Origin: Cyanophora paradoxa
Taxonomy: Eukaryota > Glaucocystophyceae > Cyanophorales > Cyanophoraceae
Direction: 5' to 3'
NCBI GenBank assembly: GCA_004431415.1
Contig: QPMI01000534.1
Coordinates: 186,001-250,000, forward strand
DNA length: 64,000 nucleotides
Part shown: piece by piece, positions 52,803-62,397 of the stretch
How the letters are laid out: each line of letters opens with the position of its first letter
How positions within the stretch are numbered: the stretch's first letter is position 1
Program-made: the position numbers and the translations under genes
Notes under the pieces: generated by a model
What the model was told of the DNA's origin: nothing
The model's database searches: none
The model's input: the letters and a program-made list of their open reading frames with translations, nothing else

Positions 52803-55800
52803 TTATATTAGATTGGGCGCACGAGGGGCTTGGAGTGCGCCTGTTCGAATTCGGCGAAGGTTCCCGCTTGAGCGCTGCCGCCGCCTTGGGGCTCGGGCAC
52901 CGCTGCTGCCTGCGCACGCACGCCCGAGAAGCGTCAGTCGCATTGCTCTGAATTGGAGGCGCAGCGCACGCGCGCGCTGCAGCTGCGGGGACCGCGCGCA
53001 TGCGCACATCGTCCCGTGGTCTCGGGGCGACAGTGAGGCGTGCGCGTGTGTCCCGAGGCCAGGCCCCGCGAGGGACGGGACCCTCGCCGCGAGCCGCCAG
53101 GCGCTGTCGGCCTCGTCGTACACTTCGACGCAGTCGGCTTCGGCGGCGCCGGCGCCAGCGGCCCCGGCCCCGAGCTCGGGCTCGGGCTCCTCCAGGGTCA
53201 CTTCCACGCGCGGGGATTTCACTTGCATTGGGGCGCGGGCCCACTGGTCGCGCAGCTGCAGGCGGGACCCAGCTTGCGCGGGGCGCTCCGGGTCCCCTGC
53301 CAGAGCGCCGAGAGGTTGCTGGGGTCGTCTGCAGCGGCCGCGGAGAAACGCGTTGGCGACGCAAGCTTAAGTGCCTCACGCACGCGAATATACAGCACGC
53401 ACCGTTCTGATTCCGATATCGGCACCTGGCCGGGGTAGCTCGGCTCCTCTAGCTCAGGCCTAGGCGGGGACGCAGGTGCACGGGGCGAGACAGAGAAGGC
53501 CGTTCGCGTCGACCTCGGGCGCGCCGGGCTTGCAAGGGGTGGCAGCTCGATTGTCGGCTTCTGGTCCTTTCCACGAGCCGATTTCGCGGTGGGCGCCGAA
53601 AACGTCAGCGCTGACGTGGGCACTGCAGCTGGCAGCATTGGCGTGGGCAGCGGCGCCGCGGTCGAGCCCGGATCCAGCCCGGGAAGCTTGCCCCGACCCG
53701 TGGCCGGTCTCGCAGTCGGCTCCGACGGAGGCGGCGCAGCCGCATGCGCAGCGGGCGCCGGCGGCGCCGATGCCAACGGGGCTGCCTGCAGCTGCTTGTG
53801 CGCGTCAGCGTCGACGGACTCGGCCGCGCCCTTCGAGTCGCCGGCGCCGGCAGGTCCGGGCTCGCGATCGAGGGAAACTTCGACGCGCGGCGACGGCGAG
53901 GCGGACGACACGGGGTGGGCCCAGCGAAGGCTTTGTTTCCCCTGAGCTCGATCCGAGTCGATTGGGGGCGAGACGGGGAGAGGCAGCTGCAGGGTCGCGT
54001 GCAAAGCCGCCGCCGGCCGTGTCCGCTTTGCGCCGACGCCGAGGACGCTGTTGGGGGCCTCGGCCTCGCCTTCGCCGGGGAGCGCGTGAGGCTCGGCAAT
54101 GGAGCCCTTCCGGCGGCGGGCGGCCCTCCTTCGGCGGACGACGACGGCGACGATGACGGCGGCAACCAGCGCTGCTCCGCCGCCCGCCGCGCCGGCGACT
54201 ACCACGATCGGGAGACCGCCGGATCCCGACTCTGGTGCCTGCGTGGGATTCGACCCGGCGCCTGCATCCGCTGCGGGCGGCGCGGGCGCCGCCGTCGCTG
54301 CCGGCTTGACGGCGAGCTGGACGACGGGGGCGCCGCCCTCGGCGAGGCTCTGCGCGACGACGGGCGCCGCCAGAGCCGTTTCGATGCGCTTCAGCTCCGC
54401 CGCCGTCGACGCGGCGCCGGCCGACTGCACCTCCGCCGAGGCGCGAGCGACGAAGTCCGCCAGCACGCGGTCGCCACCCGCGGCGGCCGCGAGGCGGCGG
54501 GCGCGGGAGGCGGCGGCGACGCAGCGGATGCTTGTGAAGCGGACTTGGCCGGATTCGAGGCCGAGCGCCTCGGTCAGCGTCTGCGCCATCCTTTTCGCCA
54601 TCGATCCCTGCGCAGAGAAACGCTCAGTGATGTTCTCTCTGGCGTAAGCAGTATCATAATATATTGGTCTGGAATCGGAAGCTTATATATGTAAATAGAG
54701 TTATAAGAGGGTGGGGATTGACGCACTGAGATGCTAGTGCAAGGCAGGTCGAAAGTAATCGTGAAGGCGACAGCGCTCGGAGGTGCATCGGCCTTCGCGC
54801 CAGAATTCGTGTTGGAGCTGCCTTTGCCGTTGGAGTTGGAGTTGGAGTTGGCGTTCGAATTCGAGTTTGTGTTCGAGTTCGAGTTGCCATTCGAGCTAGG
54901 CGTCGAGCTGGACTCGGCCTCTGGCTCGACGAGGTCCGCCAGCTCGGTGTCCGAGAAGAGCAGCGCCAGGCTGATCTCAACCGCCGCCGACGTCGAGTTG
55001 CCTGTTGCCAAAATGAGGACTTAGTTAGCCATCGCTTGGAAGCTTTGGGTATGGGTTGCACACCGGAAAGAGATAGCGATGCAGTGCGGGCGATAATACT
55101 CTCGACGAGGAAAGAATTCGACAGGCCGACCCAGCCCTGTCGCACCGCCACACCGTACGTTGCGCCGGGCCGCAGACCCGTCGCGTTGTGGGCGGGGCCG
55201 GCGAGGCCGCCCCACGCGAGCCGTGCGCCGCCACCCGACGTGACGGCGACCTCGAAGCGCGACTCGGCCCAGCCGGCCCCGAAGACGAGCGCCAGCGCCT
55301 CGGAGCCCGACGCGGGGCGCGCGCCCGTGAACGCTCCCGCGCTGAACGTGAACGACTCTGCGCGCGCCAAATGGGTTCTCTGATCAGCGGGAGCGAAACC
55401 ACGAAACACATTTTCGCGCACCCCAAACGACGTAAAGCCAATCGGCCCCGACTTTGCTGGCGCGGACCTCGTATGACGTGTCGATGGTCCGCGCTTCCGT
55501 CACTGCGCAATCGAAAAGGTCGGCGTTTGTAAAGTAGGAGCCAAGCGCAACCAGGCGCCACTCACGCGGGAACTCCATAACAGTGGACGGAAGGACCCCT
55601 GCCTTGGGATCGCGCCCAACGCCTCCGCCAAACGACTCGGCGACCACGTGGACGGTGTAGAGAACGCCAGCGTTGATGCCGGTAGCGTCCGAGAGGGTCA
55701 GGCGGAACGTGGGCGAGCCGTACGTCCAGAGCGGCTTTGACAGCCATTGCGCAGCGGCGGCTGCAGGGGAGGACGCGCCGCCCGTCGTGAAGAGCCCAAC

Positions 55801-58800
55801 GACGAACGCCGGACAGCGGCTCGGAGGCTCGGCAACAACGGGGCTCCACGTAAATTCGACCTCATCGATCCCGACGAGGCGCGCTTGGAGGGAGGCTGGC
55901 AAGGCTCCGCATTCTGCCGCGCACGTCGGGATCGGCGCGCACAAAAACAAATGAAAGCGAACGATATTTACATACCGAGCTCGAGGATCGCAGGAGAAGG
56001 CGTGGCCGTCGGAGGCGGAGCCTGCACGACGACGGGAGGCGGGGCGGACGGAGAGGGTGTTGGAGACAGAGAGGCGGTGGGTGCCGGGCTCGGGCTCGCT
56101 GAAGGCGACGGGCTCGGGCTCGGGCTCGCTGTCGGCGACGGGGACGGGCTTGGGCTCGCCGATGGCGACGGGCTCGGGCTCGGGCTCGCCGTCGGCGACG
56201 GGGACGGGCTTGGGCTCGCCGATGGCGACAGGCTCGGGCTCGGGCTCGCCTTTGCCGATGGCGATGGGCTCGGGCTCGGGCTCGCCGTTGCTGACGGCGA
56301 CGGGGACGGGCTCGTCGATGGCGACGGGCTCGGGCTCGCTGTCGGCGACGGGCTCGGGCTCGGGATCGCTGCAGCTGTCGGCGAAGGGGACGGGCTTGGG
56401 GTCGCCGATGGTGACGGCGATGGGCTCGGGATCAACGATGGAGACGGGGACGGGCTTGGGCTCGCCGTTGCCAACGGCGACGGGGACGGGCTCGGGCTCG
56501 CAACCGCTGACGGCGACGGGAGCGGGCTCGGGCTCGCTGTTTCTGATGGCGACGGGCTAGGGCTTGCCGATGGCGACGGGCTAGGGCTCGGGCTCGCCAC
56601 CGCTGACGGCGACGGCGACGGGGTCGGGCTCGTCGCCTCTGACAGCGACGGGGACGGGCTCGGGCTCGCCGCCTCTGACGGCAACGGCGACGGGCTCGGG
56701 CTCGCCGCCTCTGACGGCGACGGGGACGGGCTCGGGCTCGCTGTTGCCGACGGCGACGGGCTCGGGCTCGCCGATGGCGACGGGCTGGGGCTCGGGCTCG
56801 CCGCCTCTAGATCTGACGGCGACGGGGACGGGCTTGGGCTCGCCGTTGCCAACGGCGACGGGGACGGGCTCGGGCTCGCAACCGCTGACGGCGACGGGAG
56901 CGGGCTCGGGCTCGCTGTTTCTGATGGCGACGGGCAAGGGCTTGCCGATGGCGACGGGCTAGGGCTCAGGCTCGCCGCCTCTGACGGCGACGGCGACGGG
57001 CTCGGGCTCGTCACCTCTGACGGCGACGGGGACGGGCTCGGGCTCGCCGCCTCTGACGGCGACGGGGACGGGCTCGGGCTCGCCGCCTCTGACGGCGACG
57101 GCGACGGGCTCGGGCTCGCCGCCTCTGACGGCAACGGCGACGGGCTCGGGCTCGCTGTCGCTGAGAGCAACAGGGTCGGGCTCGGGCTCGCCGCCTCTGA
57201 CGGCGACGGGGACGGGCTCGGGCTCGCCGCCTCTGACGGCGACGGGGACGGGCTCGGGCTCGCCGCCTCTGACGGCAACGGCGACGGGCTCGGGCTCGCT
57301 GTCGCTGAGAGCAACGGGGGCGGGCTCGGGCTCGCCGCCTCTGATGGCGACGGGGACGGGCTCGGGCTCGCCGCCTCTGACGGCGACGGGGACGGGCTCG
57401 GGCTCGCCGCCTCTGACGGCAACGGCGACGGGCTCGGGCTCGCTGTCGGTGAGAGCAACGGGGGCGGGCTCGGGCTCGCCGCCTCTGATGGCGACGGGGA
57501 CGGGCTCGGGCTCGCCGCCTCTGACGGCGACGGGGGCTCGGACGAAGGAGAAGGGCTCGCTGTCGCTGATAGCGATGCCGATGGAATCGGGCTCGGGCTT
57601 GGGCTCGCCGACGGCGACGGGGACGGGGACGGCGCGCTGGAGAGAGACGGCGAGGGGCTCGCAGTCGCTGACGGCGATGGCGCCGGGCTCGCGCTCGCAG
57701 TCGGCGAGGCCGACGGCGACGCCGTCGGCGAAGGAGAGATCGCCAGCAGTGGAGCCGTTTCTGCCTCTGCATCAAATAAGGGTCAGACAAGCGCGTGACG
57801 TTGCCAGCGCGTGCGCCTCTGCAGCGCGGCAGCGGTGGTCGCACCGTAAAAGCCCAATTCTTGGTACAGCGCCACCGGCCCCACGAACGCCCGCACCGCC
57901 CCGCCGCTCGCGTTCGCCCCCGCCGCCGGCCAGAACGTGATCCCGACGCCCCCGACGCCCGCCACGCCGGAGGGCGCACCCCCGGGCCCCGCCGCCAGCT
58001 GCGCCGTCCCGTTCACGCCGCTCACCAGCACCGACGCCAGCGCCACTCCGACCGCCCGCCCCATCGACCGCGGGTACAACGCTGCACAACAATGCGTCAG
58101 TGCACCGCGCGCGCGCGCTCAGATGCAGGAGGGGGGCGGGCGCACTGCAGCGGACCGGCCCGCCGGCCGCCTGCAGCCGCGACCCGCAGTCGAGCTGCGA
58201 CGTCGCGTCCGGAGTACCTGCCGGCGGCCGAGCCCCCGATCAGACACCCGCACAACCCGCGAGGCGCGGGCGGCCGATTGCACCGACGATGTCGACGTCG
58301 AGCGGGCGGCCCACGACGCGCCCCGTCGCCGTTCGGTACGCGCGCAGCTGGGCCCGGCCGAGCACGCCCGTCACCGGCACCGAGAACGCGAATGAAGATG
58401 CGCTCGCCCCCGACAGGAACACCGTTCGGCTCGTCTCCCCGCTCGTCAACTGCACCGTGAACCTGCGCGCCCGTCGCGATCGATTGGCCGCGACGCGCGG
58501 CCCGGGAAGCGCGGGGCGGCTCAGCGGCTCACGCGGCGGCCTCGACGGCGAGGGCGGCGTTGCGGCGCCGCGGGCTGAAGGTGCAGTCGAGGGCGCCGTC
58601 GGCGGGTGCCCAGGCCCGTGCGCATTCCAACAGCGACGAGCCGTCCGCCTGCGCCGCCGACGGGCCGAGCTCCAGCGCGAGAGAGGTCCAAAGCGTGCAC
58701 GAGTAAAGGTCCTTCGGATCGGACGCCTGCGCCAACATTGGTCACCCCAGAGGTTGACATATTCAAAGCTTGCAAGAGCCTTTGCGCACGTTTGCACACG

Positions 58801-58915
58801 GGTGAAGCGGCGGGGCCGGCGTCGGCGACGGCGAAGGGGTGTACGACGGCGAGGGGCTCGCGGAGGGGGAAGGCGCTCGCGACGGGGTGACGGAGGGCGA
58901 GGGGCTCGGGCTCGC

Positions 58916-58952
<37 letters not shown>

Positions 58953-60553
58953 CGCATGCTTGGCGAAGGGGACGGCGACGGCGACGGGCTTGCAGACGGA
59001 CTCGCCGACGGTGACGGCCGCAGGCTCGCTGATGGCGAAGGGGACGGGCTCGGGCTCGCCGATGGCGAAGGGCTCGGGCTCGGGCTCGCCGACGGGCTCG
59101 GGCTCGGGCTCAGGCTAGCCGAGGGCGACGGCGATCGCGATGGGCTCGGGCTTGCCGACGGCGATGGCGATGGCGACGGGGACGGGGACGGCGTGCTGGA
59201 GGGCGACGGCGAGGGGCTCGCTGTCGCTGACGGCGATGGAAACGGGCTTGCGCTCGCGCTCGCAGTCGGCGAGGGCGATGGTGACGGCGACGGCGACGCT
59301 GTCGGTGAAAGAGCGATCGCCAGCAGCGGAGCCGCTTCGACCTCTACATCAACCCAAGCGTCAGAACAGCGCGTGACGTTGCCTACGCATGATGGAAATG
59401 GTATGCAGCGCGGCGGCGGCGATCGCACCGTAAAAGCCCAATTCTTGGTACAGCGCCACCGGCCCCACGAACGCCCGCACCGCCCCGCCGCTCGCGTTCG
59501 CCCCCGCCGCCGGCCAGAACGTGATCCCGACGCCTCCGACGCCCGCCACGCCCGAGGGCGCGCCCCCGGGCCCCGCCGCCAGCTGCGCCGTCCCGTTCAC
59601 GCCTCTCACCAGCACCGACGCCAGCGCCACTCCGACCGCCCGCCCCCTCGACCGCGGGTACAACGCTGCACAACAATGCGTCAGTGCACCGCGCGCGCGC
59701 GCTCAGATGCAGGAGGGGGGCGGGCGCACTGCAGCGGACCGGCCCGCCCACCGCCTGCAGCCGCACCCCGCAGTCGAGCTGCGACGTCGCGTCCGGAGTA
59801 CCTGCCGGCGGCCGAGCCCCCGATCAGACACGCGCACGCCCCGCGCGGCCCAGGCGGGCTCCATGCCAGTCGCACCGACGATGTCAACGTCGAGCGGGCG
59901 GCCCACGACGCGACCCGTCGCCGTTCGGTACGCGCGCAGCTGCGCCCGGCCGAGCACGCCCGCCACCGGCACCGAGAACGCGAACGACGACGCGCTCGCC
60001 CCCGACAGGAACACCGTCCGGCTCGCCTCGCCGCTCGTCAGCTGCACCGCGAACCTGCGCGCCCGTTTGTCGCCCGCGAGGCGCGGCCCGGGAAGCGTGG
60101 GGCGGCCAGCGCTCACGCAGCGGCCTCGACGGCGAGGGCGGCGTTGCGGCGCCGCGGGCTGAAGGTGCAGTCGAGGGCGCCGTCGGCGGGGGCCCAGGCC
60201 CGCAAGCATTCTAACAGCGATGTGTCGTCCGCCTGCGCCGCCGACGGGCCGAGCTCCAGCGCGAGGGAGCCCCACAGAGCGCCCGAGTAGGCATCGCTTC
60301 CCGTAGTGGCTGTCTGCAGGACTCTCCGAGCGCCGCCCGTCGCCTCGGCGCGCGCGTGCGCTTCGTAGTCAGCGCTTCCATATGCACTGCCAGCGCCATC
60401 AAGCACGACTTCCGCTGTGCGAGAGGGGTCACAAAAGTCATCGCGAACGTTTAACACGCCTATAGCTAGGATCGGCGCACCGTTGACGCATCTGCCGCAC
60501 ATCAGCATGAACATGACGGTGAGGCAAATCGCCAGGCGCGCCATATGCATCAT
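52803..60553 (-). CDS. Modular Ser-Pro-rich cell-surface protein with one TM helix
   Basis: ATG 60553 (or 60544) opens a signal peptide (MARLAICLTVMFMLMCGRCV). A module follows: LWGSLALELGPSAAQADD with ADGALDCTFSPRRRNAALAV; RTVFLSGASASSFAFSVPVA and RVVGRPLDVDIVG; GRAVGVALASVLVRGVNGTA with VRAFVGPVALYQELGFYG; then GNVTRCSDAWV and a Ser-Pro-repeat spacer (about 59300-58835). The whole module, spacer included, repeats about 1.58 kb further on, its spacer at about 57740-55990. Next come Cys-containing FN3-like exons (EFTWSPVVAEPPSRCPAFV, TYGSPTFRLTLSDATGINAG, RFEVAVTSGGGARLAWGGLA, about 55950-55050), an Asn-Ser repeat (about 54900-54800), LTEALGLESGQVRFTSIRC, a TM helix LPIVVVAGAAGGGAALVAAV (about 54215-54145) with a basic stop-transfer run, and a Pro/Ser/Ala-rich cytosolic tail to about 53240, probably continuing in an acidic exon (VEVTLEEPEPELGAG, about 53200). 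The 3' end is uncertain (52803-53060). A wall-, scale- or adhesion-type role is inferred. Confidence 0.75.
54800..54900 (-). repeat. Asn-Ser/Asn-Gly codon repeat
   Basis: A run of aac-tcg type codons on the minus strand encodes about 30 residues of alternating Asn with Ser, Gly or Thr in the extracellular part of the surface protein. It could be a flexible, glycosylated spacer. Confidence 0.75.
55990..57740 (-). repeat. Large coding minisatellite (Ser-Pro spacer 1)
   Basis: Built from gacggcgacggg and ctcgggctcgcc words in higher-order units of about 24-66 bases, with near-identical blocks repeated (for example around 57050, 57190, 57340). On the gene strand it reads Ser-Pro-Ser-Pro with Ala-Ser inserts for more than 500 residues. 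The antisense frame is also open (Asp-Gly-Asp-Gly-Leu-Gly-Leu-Ala) but is a by-product. Array length is expected to vary and may be mis-assembled. Confidence 0.9.
57783..58800 (-). repeat. Intragenic duplication, copy 2 of the extracellular module
   Basis: Nearly identical to about 59361-60300: the exons encoding VALASVLVSGVNGTAQLAAG, FVGPVALYQELGFYGA, RTVFLSGASASSFAFSVPV and LELGPSAAQAD recur with few changes, and so do the introns between them (e.g. the atgcaggagggg region). Introns kept so similar imply a recent tandem duplication or gene conversion. Confidence 0.88.
58835..59300 (-). repeat. Coding minisatellite (Ser-Pro spacer 2)
   Basis: A shorter array of the same words as the 55990-57740 spacer, reading Ser-Pro repeats on the gene strand. 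It sits at the equivalent place in the first extracellular module. Confidence 0.88.
59361..60300 (-). repeat. Intragenic duplication, copy 1 of the extracellular module
   Basis: Counterpart of 57783-58800. Small differences include VLVRGVNGTA versus VLVSGVNGTA and a different last exon end (NVTRCSDAWVD versus NVTRLSDPYLM). Confidence 0.88.
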
Positions 60554-61189
60554 CCAGCGCACTGCGCATGCACAGCTCCAACGCGGCCGCGGCCGCTCGA
60601 CTCGCGCGGCAATTGCAAGTCGCGCCAGATGCATCGGATGGCCGCGGCGGCCGGCAGTTGCGCAGCTCCTTCTGAGTCAGGGAAGCATGCGCATCAGGCT
60701 ACACTAGTATAGCTAGCTTAACTAGTACTAGTAACGTTGCTGCTGCCGCAGTGCTATCTATAAACTATTTAGCTAGCAGATTGCAGTCTAGGTACCGGTA
60801 TGTACGTATACGTAGCAGCCGCTGCAGCTGAGCACTGATCATGATTCATGAAGTGCGCGCTCAGTGAGAACAGTGAGCAGTGAGCATGCGCATGCGCGGG
60901 CCACGTGCACGCGGCACTGCGGCAGTGCTAGAAGATCGGCCGCAGCCCGCAGCTGCAGCCTGGCAGGCCCGCAGCTGCAGAATGCCAGAATCCGATGATC
61001 GGCGCATGCGCAGATCGGCCGCCGCCGCGCCGGCCCGCCGGGCTGCTCCTCATGCTCGCGATCGGATATCGCGATACCCCGGTCACGTGGTTTTCTATTC
61101 ATGCAGATTTTGCAAGCTGGCTCAGATTTATGAATCGGGGGTAGGATCAATTATTAATATTGTAAATTACACTGTAAATTGGCTGAGAA

Positions 61190-61225
61190 TTTGGCTCTTT
61201 GTCTTAATTGTCTTTCTTCGTGCTC
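61190..61225 (+). repeat. Dispersed repeat, copy 2
   Basis: Shares ttggctctttgtctta and ctttcttcgtgctc with about 6377-6408, with four extra bases between the two halves and different flanks. Confidence 0.55.
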
Positions 61226-61807
61226 TTGATCCCCTTCAAGGACCCCTTGTCACCCTTGATTGCTTGTGCAACTAGCTATAGTTGTGCAGCTCAAGCTAAC
61301 GTATAACGCTTGTTATATGTCGTCTTCTATTTATGTGTTTATTAATAAGTAGTTGTGATTTTGTCGTCTTTCCGAAGTTCGAATTCGAGAGGGGGGGGGG
61401 GGGGGGGGGGGGCCGTGAGGCCCCCGGCGCGCGGCCCCCGCGGTTCGCTATTGATCAGTCGGCCGGGCCCGTGCCGCACGGTGCCGGGGCCGCGGCCCGC
61501 GGCCCGCGGGCCCCCGCGCCGCTCGAGGCCCAGGGACAATTGGGGGGCTGATTTTGTAATATTCAAATCATTGAATGATGAATAATAGGCTATTATTAGC
61601 TACGGGCATCGACAGGCTTCGAATTCCCGGCCCGTCGGCGGGGGTTAACGTCCCGAAGCCTTTTTGAAGTTCGCCCTGCCTGTCGGAATATTAATACTGG
61701 CACTATCATGATCAAATTACTGTCAAATTCGGCCGCGCCTGGCACCGGGCCGGGCCGGCCGACGGGACTCGCGAATACTAATCGCCGAGAGATCGCTGAG
61801 AGATCTA

Positions 61808-61826
61808 GAGAGAGAGAGAGAGAGAG
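61808..61826. repeat. (AG)n microsatellite
   Basis: About nine tandem ag dinucleotides in intergenic DNA. Confidence 0.85.
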
Positions 61827-62397
61827 TCAAGTCGCGAATCTACTCGTAGATCTCGCAAATTGCGATCGATATCAGCCCTAGGCCTCGGGCCTCGGGCCTT
61901 CATACTTATATATAATTAGGCCCTCCGAGCTCGTGCCAGAGGTCAGGTCATGACGTCAGGGCGGCCTTACCCCCCCGCCCCCCCCTTCCCCTCCCCAAGG
62001 CTTATAATTACGCTTTCCTTTGTAATCTGGCCCGGGCCGGCCCCCGGGCCGGCCTCTACATCGCGGCCCATGAGCCTAGGGCCCAGGCTCCGAGGCTCCC
62101 GCCAGCGGGCGAGTAGCCTATAGCACACTGATTCTTGAAAAGCTGGCGCCAGCTAACTCAGAGAAAACTAGAATATATAAAAGCTACTAAGTGACCGCAG
62201 ATTGACCGCAGGTGCTACGTATACTATGTATAAGCCTTGAGGCTGGATGTGATCATGACTGGATAGGGCTGGATGATACGTGGTACGACCCACGTGCACG
62301 TGCACGCCAAAGGATGCTCCGATGCTCCGAGGCTCTGAACTAAAATAGATCTAGACCTATAGCTAACTACAATGTTAAAGACTTCGCAAGCTGTAGG

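Larger units (their letters stand above)
60554..62397. other. Long intergenic region with repeats and palindromes
   Basis: No gene could be supported. Contents: overlapping CTAGCTAG, ACTAGT and CTGCAG palindromes (about 60705-60960); the second copy of the dispersed ttggctctttgtctta repeat (about 61190-61225); an isolated G22 run (61391-61412); an (AG)n microsatellite (about 61808-61826); and paired ggcccgggccgg inverted repeats (about 62030-62055). The promoter of the gene starting at 60553 should lie at the left end. Confidence 0.5.

Noticed and set aside
55747-57798. 683-codon plus-strand frame of Asp-Gly-Leu-Gly repeats
   Set aside because: It is the antisense of the Ser-Pro spacer. The minus strand has flanking exons, splice sites, signal peptide and TM helix; the plus strand has none.
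61333-61585. Short frames across the G22 run
   Set aside because: They read a homopolymer (poly-Gly or poly-Pro) in intergenic DNA with no exon support.
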